From Campylobacter concisus (GTDB lineage Bacteria > Campylobacterota > Campylobacteria > Campylobacterales > Campylobacteraceae), in the NCBI RefSeq assembly GCF_015230015.1, contig NZ_JAAKZC010000001.1, positions 124,001 through 188,000 on the forward strand: a stretch of DNA of 64,000 nucleotides. Direction: 5' to 3'. This document shows, in pieces, positions 53,452 to 62,494 of this stretch (its first letter is position 1; each line of letters starts with the position of its first letter). The notes under the pieces were generated by a model. That model saw nothing but the letters and a program-made list of their open reading frames with translations, was not told the origin of the DNA and made no database searches. The translations under genes and the position numbers were made by a program.

Positions 53452-54785
53452 TTTATGAAGTAGTCACCATCAAAGCTTACAAGCGAGTACTTTCTCTCAT
53501 TGCCGATACTCTCTTTAAGCTCATCGATGCTCAAAAACTCCAAGCTATCAGCTCCGATGTACTCTCTGACCTCTTCGACGCTTTTTTTGGCGCTTATTAG
53601 CTCCTCAAAGCTTGGTGTATCTATGCCGTATCGCTCAGGATACTTTAGCTCAGGGCACGCAACTCTGAAGTGAATTTCTTTCGCCCCTGCGTGTCTTAAG
53701 AGATCGACCACCTTTTTAGAAGTAGTGCCACGAACGATGCTGTCATCGATAACGACGATGCTTTTACCAGCTAGCACGCTTGACATTGGGTTAAGTTTTA
53801 GCTTAACCTTTAAATTTCTCATCTCTTGGCTTGGCTCGATAAATGTCCTGCCAACATAGTGGTTTCTGGTGATGGCTAGCTCAAATGGAATTTTGCTCTC
53901 ATTTGCATATCCAAGCGCCGCTGGCACGCCACTATCTGGCACAGGCACTACAAAATCAGCCTTTATCTTGCTCTTTTTTGCTAGCACTTCGCCCATCTTT
54001 TTTCTCACTTCATAGACGCTTTTGCCCTCTATGACGCTATCTGGGCGCGCAAAGTAGATGTATTCAAAGGCGCAAATTCTAGGCTCTGGCTCGAAGATTT
54101 GCAAGCTTTGAAACTCACTCTTGCCATGCTCAAAAACTATCATCTCGCCAGGTCTAACATCTCTTATAAATGTCGCTCCCACAAGATCAAACGCACAAGT
54201 CTCGCTAGCTACGATATATCCGCCATCTTTTAACCTGCCAAGGCTTAGTGGCCTAACGCCCCAGCGGTCTCTTATGGCAAAGGTTTTGTGGCGTGACTGC
54301 ACGAGTAAGCAGTAAGCACCTTTTATCTTGTCAAGTGCTGCGATGATGCGATCTTGCAGGTGTTCGTCGTGGTTTCTTGCGATGAGGTGGATGATGTTTT
54401 CGGTGTCCATATTTGTCTGAAATATCGCGCCATCTTTGATAAGCTCGTCTCTAACCTCGTCTTTATTGACCAAATTTCCGTTGTGAACGATTGAGATTTG
54501 ACCTAGGGCGTAGTTGGCGGCTATTGGCTGGGCGTCACGGCCTGAGTTTTTGCCAGCTGTTGCATAGCGGTTGTGACCGATCGCCATGTCGCCTTTTAGT
54601 GAGCTTAAGATCTCTTCGTTAAAGACCTCGGTGACTAGGCCGTTGCCCTTGTGGGTAGAGATCTCGCCGTCGTTACAGACGCTGATGCCACTTGCCTCTT
54701 GACCGCGGTGTTGCATAGAAAATAGCGCATAATACGCTGTTTTCGCCGCGTCCTTAGAATTTATGATACCAACTATCGCACACAT
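53448..54785 (-). CDS. purF: Amidophosphoribosyltransferase
   Basis: First committed enzyme of purine synthesis; transfers amide N from Gln to PRPP. The 445-aa protein starts MCAIVGI, so Cys2 is exposed as the glutaminase nucleophile after Met removal. GHNRYATAGKN and the PRPP motif IVVIDDSIVRGTTSKKVVDLLRHAGAKEIHFRVACPE are both intact. In C. jejuni the gene also follows dapB. Here a 37-codon open frame lies between them. Confidence 0.95.
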   Translation of the reverse strand: MCAIVGIINSKDAAKTAYYALFSMQHRGQEASGISVCNDGEISTHKGNGLVTEVFNEEILSSLKGDMAIGHNRYATAGKNSGRDAQPIAANYALGQISIVHNGNLVNKDEVRDELIKDGAIFQTNMDTENIIHLIARNHDEHLQDRIIAALDKIKGAYCLLVQSRHKTFAIRDRWGVRPLSLGRLKDGGYIVASETCAFDLVGATFIRDVRPGEMIVFEHGKSEFQSLQIFEPEPRICAFEYIYFARPDSVIEGKSVYEVRKKMGEVLAKKSKIKADFVVPVPDSGVPAALGYANESKIPFELAITRNHYVGRTFIEPSQEMRNLKVKLKLNPMSSVLAGKSIVVIDDSIVRGTTSKKVVDLLRHAGAKEIHFRVACPELKYPERYGIDTPSFEELISAKKSVEEVREYIGADSLEFLSIDELKESIGNERKYSLVSFDGDYFIK

Positions 54786-54957
54786 CTTTTATCCTCTTTT
54801 CATCTTTTTAAATTTCATCTTTGCAGTTAAATTTGCTCTCACTTTTAACGCCTAAGCACTATTTTGTAAGTGGCTTGTTGCCCAAAGTGCTGGCACATTT
54901 GCCGTTATTTGCACCATTTATAATAATCCACATGCACTAAAACTAAATTCCATAATC

Positions 54958-55071
54958 TCAAATCAACTCACCAGCTCCTAAATTTTGACGCTTTTTGCGC
55001 TCTGGTAGGTAGAATTTATCGCCAAATTCTAACTCGTATCTCTTTATATCATCAAGCTTAAATTTAATCAT
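54958..55071 (-). CDS. Small open frame overlapping the end of dapB
   Basis: A 37-aa frame that starts at an ATG inside the last three codons of dapB (8-bp overlap; ATGATTAA) and ends TGA at 54958. The product would be [17 protein letters not shown] followed by [20 protein letters not shown]. It has normal codon use, is charged and soluble, and is placed for translational coupling (GGGG lies six bases upstream). I do not recognise it. It may be a real small protein, or the stub of a gene lost between dapB and purF. Confidence 0.35.
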   Translation of the reverse strand: MIKFKLDDIKRYELEFGDKFYLPERKKRQNLGAGELI

Positions 55072-55834
55072 CAAGCCCCAAACTATCATCTATCGAGTAT
55101 AGACCACTGCTTTGATCTTTTAGCCAGATGGCAGCCTTAATGGCACCTTTTGAGAAGGTCGCTCTGCTAGTTGCCGTGTGGTTTAGCTCGATAAATTCGC
55201 CGTCATTGTAAAAGCCAACCGTGTGACGACCGACCACGTCGCCGCCACGAAGCGCCATAACTGCGATCTCGTCTTTACTTCTTGCACCCACCATGCCAGC
55301 TCTGCCTGTTACTAAAACATCTTTTAAATTTAGATCTCTGGCTTCTGCCACGCAGCCTGCTAAAGTCATCGCAGTGCCGCTTGGAGCGTCCTTTTTGTGT
55401 CTGTGGTGCTGCTCGACGATCTCGATATCAAATTCTCTTAAAACTTTCGAAGCGATCCTTGCTATGCGGTTTAACACTGCTACGCCAAGACTCATATTTG
55501 TTGCGTAGAGTATTGGCATAGCACCTGATGCTAGGTAAAGCAAGTTTTTCTCATCGTCATTTAGTCCAGTCGTGCCGATGACTAGTGGTTTTGGGTTAGT
55601 TCTAGCATAGTTTAGTAGCGCCACCGTCGCCTCTTTTTGGCTAAAGTCGATGATGACGTCGCACGCTTCAAAAAATTTAGCAAAGTCGTTTGTCAAAAGT
55701 TCGCTGCTTAAATTTTCAACCTCATTTTTTTGGCTAAAAGCGACGCTTAAAAGCGCGTTTTTCTCATCTTTTAAACAAGATATGATACTTTGAGCCATCT
55801 TGCCGCTAGCGCCGTAAAGTCCTATTTTTACCAA
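55064..55834 (-). CDS. dapB: 4-hydroxy-tetrahydrodipicolinate reductase
   Basis: Enzyme of lysine and meso-diaminopimelate synthesis, 256 aa. The NAD(P)H-binding loop is [14 protein letters not shown], the catalytic motif is [20 protein letters not shown] (including His-His and Lys), and the middle has [17 protein letters not shown]. The start is TTG with AAAGGAT upstream. The product feeds peptidoglycan and lysine synthesis, as does the aspartate-derived branch that shares intermediates with homoserine dehydrogenase at 58.3 kb. Confidence 0.94.
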   Translation of the reverse strand: MVKIGLYGASGKMAQSIISCLKDEKNALLSVAFSQKNEVENLSSELLTNDFAKFFEACDVIIDFSQKEATVALLNYARTNPKPLVIGTTGLNDDEKNLLYLASGAMPILYATNMSLGVAVLNRIARIASKVLREFDIEIVEQHHRHKKDAPSGTAMTLAGCVAEARDLNLKDVLVTGRAGMVGARSKDEIAVMALRGGDVVGRHTVGFYNDGEFIELNHTATSRATFSKGAIKAAIWLKDQSSGLYSIDDSLGLDD

Positions 55835-56141
55835 AATTTATCCTTTGAATTTTGGTTGAAATTTAACATAAAATTTATTATAGAGAGATTACGAAACGGC
55901 TTTTGAAAAGAGCTACTTGTGGTTAGAATTTAATTAAAAATTAGCGTCGTGGCAATTACTGCGATCAAAAAAATAGCTATTAATAGTTTATATGCCATCT
56001 CTTTATCATTTTGTGCCAAAATGTGGCTACATTATTTCTTAGAGTTATTTATTAATGCAATTTTTGAAAAATTCTGATTAGCCTAAAAATCAAGCATTTT
56101 AAAAATATAAATTTTGCTAAAAATGGTTTATTTTAAAAGAG
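55835..56141. other. Gap between dapB and trxB
   Basis: About 300 bp, AT-rich. Apart from the small hydrophobic frame at 55930-55998 and the dapB ribosome site (close to 55840-55846), I see nothing: no tRNA, riboswitch or strong hairpin. Confidence 0.5.
55930..55998 (-). CDS. Possible 22-aa single-helix membrane peptide
   Basis: An open frame encoding MAYKLLIAIFLIAVIATTLIFN, one continuous hydrophobic helix flanked by Lys and Asn. It could start earlier at a TTG, giving MAQNDKE in front. An AAAGAG lies too close to the ATG for a typical ribosome site but fits the TTG poorly too. Small membrane peptides of this kind exist in many bacteria. With no comparison available this is only a candidate. 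Confidence 0.3.
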   Translation of the reverse strand: MAYKLLIAIFLIAVIATTLIFN

Positions 56142-56169
56142 AAATTTAGCCAAAAATTTGGCTAAATTT
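56142..56169 (-). terminator. Terminator of trxB
   Basis: Perfect 13-bp stem AAATTTAGCCAAA/TTTGGCTAAATTT with a two-base spacer, six bases past the trxB stop. On the minus strand it is followed by CTCTTTTAAA. Its stem is built from the AAATTT motif common in the gene-free regions. Confidence 0.65.
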
Positions 56170-56174
56170 AAGTA

Positions 56175-57113
56175 TTAATGTAAGCTTTCTATATAGCTCA
56201 TAGCGCTAAGTGCAGCCACTGCGCCATCACCTGCTGCTACGATGACTTGCTTTGGAGCGTCCTCTCTGATGTCACCTGCTACAAAGAGCCCTTTTAGGCT
56301 AGTTTGCATCTTAAGGTTAGTCTTTACCTGTCCGCCATCAGCCATTTCGCAAATAAATTTGCCGTTTTCGTCTTTTAAAATTTCGTTATTTACATTTAGT
56401 CCGACAAATGTGAAAATGCCCGGCACATCAAGCACGCGCTCACCATTTTTAGTATCAAGCACGATCTTTGTTAGGCCCATATTATCGCCAAGCGCCTCTT
56501 TTACAGTCGCACTTGTTATAAACTCGATCTTCTCATTTTTTCTAGCTTTTTCAACGGTTGTTGGTGCCGCTCTAAACTCGTCACGTCTATGCACTAGATA
56601 AACTTTTGAGCAGATATTTGCTAGGTAAAGTGCCTCTTCAACAGCTGTGTCGCCACCGCCAAGAACGGCTACCTCTTTGTTTTTGTAAAAGAAGCCATCG
56701 CATGTTGCGCATGTGCTAACGCCTTTGCCAAAGAACTCGTCCTCGCCTTTAAAGCCAGCATGTCTCGGGGTTGAGCCAGTCGCTACGATGACAGCCTTTG
56801 CCTGCTCGCTCTTGCCGCCTTCAAGTAAAATTTCAAAGCTACCGTCACTATTTTTTCTAACGCCAACGACATTTGCCCACTTATGAACTAGTCCAAATGC
56901 ACTGCACTGCTTCCACCAAGTGCTCATAAAGTCAAAGCCGCTCTCGCCAGGGGCTTTTTGACCTGGGTAGTTTTCTATCTCTGAGCTAGAGGTGATCTGA
57001 CCGCCAGGCTCGCCTTTTTCAAACATTACAACATTTTTTAATCCGCCTCTAGTGGCGTAAAGTCCGGCGCTTAGTCCTGCTGGACCGCCTCCGATGATCG
57101 CTAAATCAAGCAT
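56175..57113 (-). CDS. trxB: Thioredoxin reductase
   Basis: A 312-aa flavoprotein that reduces thioredoxin with NADPH. The FAD motif is [22 protein letters not shown], the redox-active pair is in CATCDGFFY, the NADP-binding loop is [18 protein letters not shown], and the terminal FAD motif is [28 protein letters not shown]. It is the last gene of the trxA-unknown-trxB group; the order matches Cj0147c-Cj0146c except for the extra gene. Confidence 0.95.
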   Translation of the reverse strand: MLDLAIIGGGPAGLSAGLYATRGGLKNVVMFEKGEPGGQITSSSEIENYPGQKAPGESGFDFMSTWWKQCSAFGLVHKWANVVGVRKNSDGSFEILLEGGKSEQAKAVIVATGSTPRHAGFKGEDEFFGKGVSTCATCDGFFYKNKEVAVLGGGDTAVEEALYLANICSKVYLVHRRDEFRAAPTTVEKARKNEKIEFITSATVKEALGDNMGLTKIVLDTKNGERVLDVPGIFTFVGLNVNNEILKDENGKFICEMADGGQVKTNLKMQTSLKGLFVAGDIREDAPKQVIVAAGDGAVAALSAMSYIESLH

Positions 57114-57122
57114 AAATTTCCT

Positions 57123-57569
57123 TTATTCTAAAACTTTTATGGACGAATTTTGTTTGTAAATTTCGCCCCTTTGATGAACTATCTCAACACTGCTTGGTAG
57201 CTTTGTGATGCTCAAATTTCGCATCAGTTCTAAAACTGTATTTATATCCGAGCTTATGTATTTTAGTGTTGAGTTTGACTCATATCTTTTTTGAAAGATA
57301 TCGATCGCCACAACTGTTTCATTTTTGGTTGGTAAAATTTCGTCTAATTTTGATTGATTTGAGCTGAAGATTAAAAGCGTGTATTTTGGCTCTTTTGGAG
57401 TGAAAATCTCGCTTTTTTCGTAAAAAACTAGCTTCGCAAAATCAACAAATTTATATTGTGAAAAACGATAGTTGCTATACGCAAATGCAGCTGCTATCAT
57501 AGCTGCACCAAAAAATGAACCAAATATATAGGTAAGAGGAAGCAGACTTCCTCTTCTTTTTTCGCTCAT
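57123..57569 (-). CDS. Unknown membrane-anchored protein between trxA and trxB
   Basis: A 148-aa protein with an N-terminal membrane anchor (LPLTYIFGSFFGAAMIAAAFAY) and a periplasmic or extracytoplasmic domain. The domain has a thioredoxin-like order of elements: KYTLLIFSSNQSKLDEILPTKNETVVAIDI, a helix, then ITKLPSSVEIVHQRGEIY, with a Pro where thioredoxins have the cis-Pro. It has no Cys at all, so it cannot do thiol exchange. The fold call is weak. It overlaps the trxA stop by one base (TAATG) and lies nine bases before trxB, so it is co-translated with both. Confidence 0.6.
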   Translation of the reverse strand: MSEKRRGSLLPLTYIFGSFFGAAMIAAAFAYSNYRFSQYKFVDFAKLVFYEKSEIFTPKEPKYTLLIFSSNQSKLDEILPTKNETVVAIDIFQKRYESNSTLKYISSDINTVLELMRNLSITKLPSSVEIVHQRGEIYKQNSSIKVLE

Positions 57570-57883
57570 TAAAGAAGCGAATTTAGTTTGTCAGTTAGGG
57601 CTTGTTTTGACTGCGCACCGACCATTTGCTCAACTAGCTCGCCATTTTTAAAAAATAGCAATGTTGGGATCGATCTGATGCCAAACTCAACTGCAAGATC
57701 TTGCACTTCATCAGTATTTACCTTGCAAATTTTTGCTTTGCCGTCAAAGTCTTCAGCAAGCTCTTCGATCACTGGAGCTAGCATACGGCAAGGTCCGCAC
57801 CATGGAGCCCAGAAATCTACTAGAGCAACGCCTTCTTTTGTTACATCAAAATTTTCTTTTGTGAGTTCGATGTATTTTCCCAT
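57569..57883 (-). CDS. trxA: Thioredoxin
   Basis: A 104-aa cytoplasmic disulfide reductase with the classic active site VDFWAPWCGPCRMLAPVIEELA and the cis-Pro loop in GIRSIPTLLFFKNGE. Length and motifs are standard. The ATG has a good AAGGAGAA site. It supplies electrons to ribonucleotide reductase, methionine sulfoxide reductases and others. Its reductase gene is two genes downstream. Confidence 0.96.
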   Translation of the reverse strand: MGKYIELTKENFDVTKEGVALVDFWAPWCGPCRMLAPVIEELAEDFDGKAKICKVNTDEVQDLAVEFGIRSIPTLLFFKNGELVEQMVGAQSKQALTDKLNSLL

Positions 57884-57956
57884 TTGTTCTCCTTATTTTC
57901 AAGATGTGGCAATTATACAAAATCAAATTTAAATTTTAGCTAAATAATAAATTTTA

Positions 57957-58298
57957 TTATAAACTAATATTTTCTATCAACTGAAAATTTTCATTTTTTA
58001 CAACAAGCAGATCGAGCTGAAAGTCTCTATTTGGCTCATTTTTCATCATATAAAAATTTATAGTTTTTAAAATTTTCATATATTTCGCCTTGTTTAGGCG
58101 GTACTGGGCCTCGTATTCTCCGCTAGTTGCTTTTACTTCTATAAAGTGCAAAATTTTATCATTACTTAGCGCTATGATGTCGATCTCGCCAAATTTAGAG
58201 TGGAAATTTCTCTCTAAAATGATAAAATCAAGCTTACGCAAAAATTCGCAAGCCCTATCTTCCGAGTTCTTGCCAAAGAGATACTCTTTTAGCCCCAA
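57957..58298 (-). CDS. yraN: YraN/UPF0102 endonuclease-fold protein
   Basis: A 113-aa protein of the UPF0102 family, which has a restriction-endonuclease-like fold. Motifs are FGKNSEDRACEFLRKLDFIILERNFHSKFGEIDIIALSNDKILHFIEVKATSGE; the Glu, Asp and EVK residues form the PD-(D/E)xK-like site. Its role is not established; DNA repair or recombination is often proposed. The start is TTG, one base after the hom stop. It separates trxA from hom, as Cj0148c does. Confidence 0.88.
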   Translation of the reverse strand: MGLKEYLFGKNSEDRACEFLRKLDFIILERNFHSKFGEIDIIALSNDKILHFIEVKATSGEYEAQYRLNKAKYMKILKTINFYMMKNEPNRDFQLDLLVVKNENFQLIENISL

Positions 58299-58299
58299 A

Positions 58300-59562
58300 C
58301 TACTCCTCGATCCTCATCATAAATGGCTCTTCTTTTATATACTCTTGCTCTTTTAAAAGCTCCATCGTTCGCTTCGCATCAGCCTCTAAGCTCGTGTGCG
58401 TCGTGAAAAATAGCACGGCATACTCGCTCTCGTCTTTTGGCTTTTGTAGCAAGCTATCTATCGAGAGATTATTCTCACTCATTAAATTTGTTATCTTTGC
58501 TAGTACGCCCATTTTGTCTTCGACTTTTAGTCTAAAGTAGTACTTCGTCTTTATCCTGTCACGGTCAAGCAGCTCTAAGGTGTTTAGCTCAAATGGCGCT
58601 TTGTATCCAAGCATAGGCGACTTGCTATCTCTTGCAATGTCGATAAGATCGCTAATTACTGCGCTTGCTGTTGCGTCGCCGCCAGCTCCTGGGCCATAGT
58701 ACATCGTCTCGCCAACGACTTCGCCAACAACGCTGATCGCATTTGTTACGCCACTTGCCTTCGCTATCATTTTGTTTTGTGGCACAAGCGCAGGATGCAC
58801 GCGTAGTTCGACCTTGCCTTCGCTTTTTTTGGCGATAGCTAGAAGCTTGATCGAGTATTCAAAGTCCTTTGCGAAAAATATATCTTCTGGCGTGATGCAT
58901 TGAATCCCTTCTATCAAGATATCCTCTGGATCGCCGTGCACGCCATAAGCGATGCTTGCTAGGATGAGAAGCTTGTGAGCTGTATCAAAGCCACCCACGT
59001 CAAAAGTAGGATCAGCCTCAGCGTATCCAAGCTCTTGCGCCTTTTTAAGTGCGTCTTTAAAATTTGAGCCCTCATTCATCATCGAGGTTAAGATGTAGTT
59101 ACTTGTGCCATTTAGTATGCCATTTATGCTTAAGATGTGGTTGGCGCTAAGCCCCTCTCTTAAGGCTCTAATGATCGGTATGCCACCAGCCACGCTTGCT
59201 TCAAAGCCAAATGGCGTGTTTTTGGCTAAATTTTGTAAAGCATATCTATGATAGGCAAGAAGCGCTTTGTTTGCAGTGACGATTGCTTTTTTGCGTTTTA
59301 AAATTTCACTCACCACTCTAAAAGGCTCTTCAACACCGCCCATAAGCTCGACAAAAACGTCGATATCATCGCGGTTTATGACGCTATTTATATCGTCAGT
59401 CAAAGGGATACCAGCGTCTCTTTTTTTATTTAAATTTCTAACCACTCCGATGACTGGCACTATCTCCTCGCCACATCTTGCTGCGATTAGTTTTTTATTT
59501 TTTAGTAAAATTTTTGCGACCGACTCGCCAACGGTTCCAACGCCCAATATCGCTACATTCAT
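58300..59562 (-). CDS. hom: Homoserine dehydrogenase
   Basis: NAD(P)-dependent reduction of aspartate semialdehyde to homoserine, for threonine and methionine synthesis. The 420-aa protein has the Rossmann loop ILGVGTVGESVAKIL, the substrate segment GTSNYILTSMMNEGSNFKDALKKAQELGYAEADPTFDVGGFDTAHKL with the catalytic Lys/Asp region, and a C-terminal ACT domain (VEDKMGVLAKITNLMSENNLSIDSLLQ) that probably binds threonine as inhibitor. It overlaps the aminotransferase gene by four bases. Confidence 0.95.
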   Translation of the reverse strand: MNVAILGVGTVGESVAKILLKNKKLIAARCGEEIVPVIGVVRNLNKKRDAGIPLTDDINSVINRDDIDVFVELMGGVEEPFRVVSEILKRKKAIVTANKALLAYHRYALQNLAKNTPFGFEASVAGGIPIIRALREGLSANHILSINGILNGTSNYILTSMMNEGSNFKDALKKAQELGYAEADPTFDVGGFDTAHKLLILASIAYGVHGDPEDILIEGIQCITPEDIFFAKDFEYSIKLLAIAKKSEGKVELRVHPALVPQNKMIAKASGVTNAISVVGEVVGETMYYGPGAGGDATASAVISDLIDIARDSKSPMLGYKAPFELNTLELLDRDRIKTKYYFRLKVEDKMGVLAKITNLMSENNLSIDSLLQKPKDESEYAVLFFTTHTSLEADAKRTMELLKEQEYIKEEPFMMRIEE

Positions 59563-60767
59563 TCAAATTCTTTCAAATATTTTTTTATATTTCTGGCCGC
59601 TTGTCTTATCCTATTTTCATTTTCGATAAGAGCTAGACGCACGTAGTCGTTTCCACCCTCGCCAAAACCGATACCAGGGCTAACAGCGACTGATGCCTTT
59701 GTAAGAAGCTGCTTTGAAAACTCAAGGCTGCCTAAGTGGCTAACCTTTGGCGGAAGTTTTGCCCAGATAAACATACTAGCATTTGGCTTTTTAAGCTCCC
59801 AGCCAGCCTGAGTAAAGGCCTCTATCATCACATCTCTTCTTTTTTCATAAATTTGACGTATCTCTTCAACGCAGCTTTGATCTCCGTCAAGTGCGACTGT
59901 GGCAGAGACCTGAATAGGCGTAAACATACCGTAATCAACCCATGATTTTATCTTTTTAAGTGCGGCGCAAAGCCTTTTGTTTCCGCACATAAAGCCAACT
60001 CTCCAGCCAGCCATGTTGTAGCTTTTTGAAAGTGTATAGCACTCGACTGCGACGTCTTTTGCGCCATCTACTTCAAAAATGCTTGGCGTTTTGTAGCCAT
60101 CAAAGGTAAGATCAGCGTAGGCGATATCTGAGATGATGTAAAATCTCTCTTGCTTTGCGATGCTTACAAGGCGCTCGTAAAAGCTCTTTTGCACGGTCAC
60201 GGTCGTTGGATTGTGAGGGAAATTTACGACTACATATTTTGGTTTTGGTGAGCTTGCATGTATCGTCTGGATCAAATTTTCAAAAAATTTATTCTCGTCT
60301 AGTTCAAATTTATCATTGTAGTGAAGTGGCATCTTTGCGACACTTCCACCAGCAAATAAAAACGCTTGCGTGTGTATCGGATATGCAGGATCAGGCACGA
60401 TAGCCACGTCGCCTGGGTTTATTATGGCTTGAGCAAGATGCACAAAGCCCTCTTTGCTACCCATGGTGGCAACTGCTTCGGTCTCTGGGTCTAAATTTAC
60501 GCCGTATTTGCGCTTATACCAGTTGCAAATGGCAAGGCGGAGCTTGTAAATTCCAGCGCTGGCTGAGTAGCCGTGAGTCTTGTCTTTTTGCGCGCTTTCG
60601 CATAGTTTATCGACGATGTGTTGCGGTGTTCTGCCCTCTGGGTTGCCCATAGAGAAGTCTATGATGTCCTCGCCAGCTCTGCGTGCTGCCATTTTGATCG
60701 CATTTACTTCGGCAAAAACGTAGTTTGGCAAACGCTCAATTGTATTAAATCTTATCTCATCAAACAC
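59559..60767 (-). CDS. Class I/II aminotransferase (AlaT/DapL-like)
   Basis: A 402-aa PLP-dependent aminotransferase. The PLP Lys is in YTLSKSYNMAGWRVGFMCG; other motifs are ATMGSKEGFVHL, VPDPAYPIH, NFPHNPTTVTV and the substrate-carboxylate Arg near the end (NDYVRLALIENENR). Families of this kind include AlaA/AlaT and LL-diaminopimelate aminotransferase. Its coupling to hom favours a role in the aspartate-family pathway, but the substrate cannot be fixed from sequence. The start is GTG with an AGGAG site. Confidence 0.85.
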   Translation of the reverse strand: MFDEIRFNTIERLPNYVFAEVNAIKMAARRAGEDIIDFSMGNPEGRTPQHIVDKLCESAQKDKTHGYSASAGIYKLRLAICNWYKRKYGVNLDPETEAVATMGSKEGFVHLAQAIINPGDVAIVPDPAYPIHTQAFLFAGGSVAKMPLHYNDKFELDENKFFENLIQTIHASSPKPKYVVVNFPHNPTTVTVQKSFYERLVSIAKQERFYIISDIAYADLTFDGYKTPSIFEVDGAKDVAVECYTLSKSYNMAGWRVGFMCGNKRLCAALKKIKSWVDYGMFTPIQVSATVALDGDQSCVEEIRQIYEKRRDVMIEAFTQAGWELKKPNASMFIWAKLPPKVSHLGSLEFSKQLLTKASVAVSPGIGFGEGGNDYVRLALIENENRIRQAARNIKKYLKEFE

Positions 60768-60776
60768 TGTTTGCTC

Positions 60777-61559
60777 CTATTTTATAAGCTTGATAATTAT
60801 CTCGTTTTTAATATTAGTTATGTCGTTATTGTCGCTAATTAACGCATATTTTGCGTCGTTAGCTAAATTTATGGTGTAGTTAGTTTTTATCTCGTTTTCT
60901 CTTTTTAGATCGATTTGGTTTAAGTTTTTATCATAAATTCTAACAAGCGGCACCCATTTGTTTGGCTCGTTTGAGATGATATTTAGGCTGCTTGCACCTG
61001 CTACATCTACGATATAGACACCGCCACTTTTTACAAGCGGAGTCTCTTCGTTAAAATTTACTTTTGAGGCATTTAGGCTCATATTTTTAGCGTCCAAATA
61101 AAGCGCTAAATTTCCATCAACTCTATCAAATCCCATGATCTTAAAGCCGCTTTTACTAAGAGTGAAATTTAGTAAATTTGGATCTATGCCGCCACTTTTT
61201 AGGGCTAAAATCCCATAAGAAATTTCATTGCTATTTTTTAGAGAATTTACCCTTGCCACGCTTATATTTGCATCTTCAAGAGCTAAATTTATCGATTTGA
61301 CAAATAGTGCTGAGGGGACTTTTTGCGTGCTTATAAATTTTAAATTTAAGCTATTTGAGCTAAAAGAGAGAGCATCGTAGTTTGAGCTTTGCTTTAGCCT
61401 TGAGACTAGCTCGCCAACGTTTAGTGAGCCGTTAGTGTCTAAATTTTCTAAAGAAATTTGTAGATCTTTTCCGCTACTTAGTGCGTTTGCGCTGCTATTT
61501 AGATCAAAAGCGTATGAAAAAACGCTAAAAATAAGAAATATGGCTAGTTTTTTTACCAA
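60777..61559 (-). CDS. Periplasmic protein of unknown function (Cj0151c-like by position)
   Basis: A 260-aa protein with a signal peptide (MVKKLAIFLIFSVFSYAFDLNSSANALS), no Cys in the mature part, and a beta-rich body with repeated Asn/Ser/Leu segments. I recognise no domain. The start is TTG and overlaps the end of the RodZ-like gene by seven bases. It sits where C. jejuni has Cj0151c, so it is a conserved Campylobacter protein of unknown role; its coupling to a RodZ-like gene suggests envelope or cell shape work. Confidence 0.7.
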   Translation of the reverse strand: MVKKLAIFLIFSVFSYAFDLNSSANALSSGKDLQISLENLDTNGSLNVGELVSRLKQSSNYDALSFSSNSLNLKFISTQKVPSALFVKSINLALEDANISVARVNSLKNSNEISYGILALKSGGIDPNLLNFTLSKSGFKIMGFDRVDGNLALYLDAKNMSLNASKVNFNEETPLVKSGGVYIVDVAGASSLNIISNEPNKWVPLVRIYDKNLNQIDLKRENEIKTNYTINLANDAKYALISDNNDITNIKNEIIIKLIK

Positions 61560-62494
61560 GATTTGCCCTTATTCATCTCGACAAACTCGTCATAAGTTAA
61601 AAATTTCATATCGCCATTTTCTACTAAAAATCTAGCTGGACGGCTTGGATTATATTTTGTCACTTTATCGCCAATCTTAAGCTCGATGTTGCCATTTCCA
61701 CAAACTACTAGCTGTCTTTGGTCTAAATTTATATTTACACTCTTGCTTGTGTCGCTTGACGTCTTTTGACCATTTTCAAGGTTAATGATGCCTATCCAAA
61801 CGCGCTGTTTTGGTGTGATAACCGCCTCATTTAGTGGCTTTGTCACATTTTGCTCTACTTTTGGAGCTGGCTGGGCTGCCATGCTAGGTTTTGCAGCATT
61901 TTGCTCTATGTTGGCAGGACTTACAGTCACATTTTGCTCAGCTGGAGCTGAAATTTTCACGCTTGAAGCGTTTGTGTCGATCTTTGGAGTGTTTTGAGAG
62001 ATTGTTACATTTGTGTCGATTATATTTTTCTTCACTTCATTTACAATGCTTGATTGCGAGTAGCTCACGCTTGTATTGTCTTCGTTTAGGCTTGCAATGA
62101 AATTTTGGACGTATTTGTAAGCGTCAAAGTAGTAAGCACCGCCGCCGATGATAGCTAAAATGATGATCCAAAAGAAAAATCCAGCCCCACCACCGCTATT
62201 TTGTCTTTGGATCGAGACATCTTCAGGTGTGTAAGAAGAAATTTTTGGACTAACTTTTGTTTTTTTGCTCTCATCAGGCATGTTTTCTTGCATAAATGCG
62301 TCGTATTCAGCGAGAAGTTCGCTAAGATCGACGCCATACTCACGCTGTAAAATTTTGGCGTAACCTTTGATATTTAAGCGTGATAATTTTTCAAAATTTT
62401 TGTCAAAAATGTATTGTAAAAATGTGGGTTCAATGTGCGTTTTACGCGAAATTTCCTTTATGCCTATCTCTTTTAAATTTTCTAGTTCATTCAT
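61553..62494 (-). CDS. RodZ-like HTH/membrane protein
   Basis: A 313-aa protein with three parts. The N-terminal HTH is KEIGIKEISRKTHIEPTFLQYIFDKNFEKLSRLNIKGYAKILQREYGVDLSELL, the RodZ/YfgA-type cytoplasmic domain. A Gly-rich linker leads to one membrane helix (GFFFWIIILAIIGGGAYYF). The periplasmic part has low-complexity Asn/Val/Ala repeats (EQNVTVSPANIEQN) and a terminal beta domain like DUF4115. RodZ links MreB to cell shape in rods. The position matches Cj0152c. The start overlaps the rlmB stop by eight bases. Confidence 0.75.
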   Translation of the reverse strand: MNELENLKEIGIKEISRKTHIEPTFLQYIFDKNFEKLSRLNIKGYAKILQREYGVDLSELLAEYDAFMQENMPDESKKTKVSPKISSYTPEDVSIQRQNSGGGAGFFFWIIILAIIGGGAYYFDAYKYVQNFIASLNEDNTSVSYSQSSIVNEVKKNIIDTNVTISQNTPKIDTNASSVKISAPAEQNVTVSPANIEQNAAKPSMAAQPAPKVEQNVTKPLNEAVITPKQRVWIGIINLENGQKTSSDTSKSVNINLDQRQLVVCGNGNIELKIGDKVTKYNPSRPARFLVENGDMKFLTYDEFVEMNKGKSW

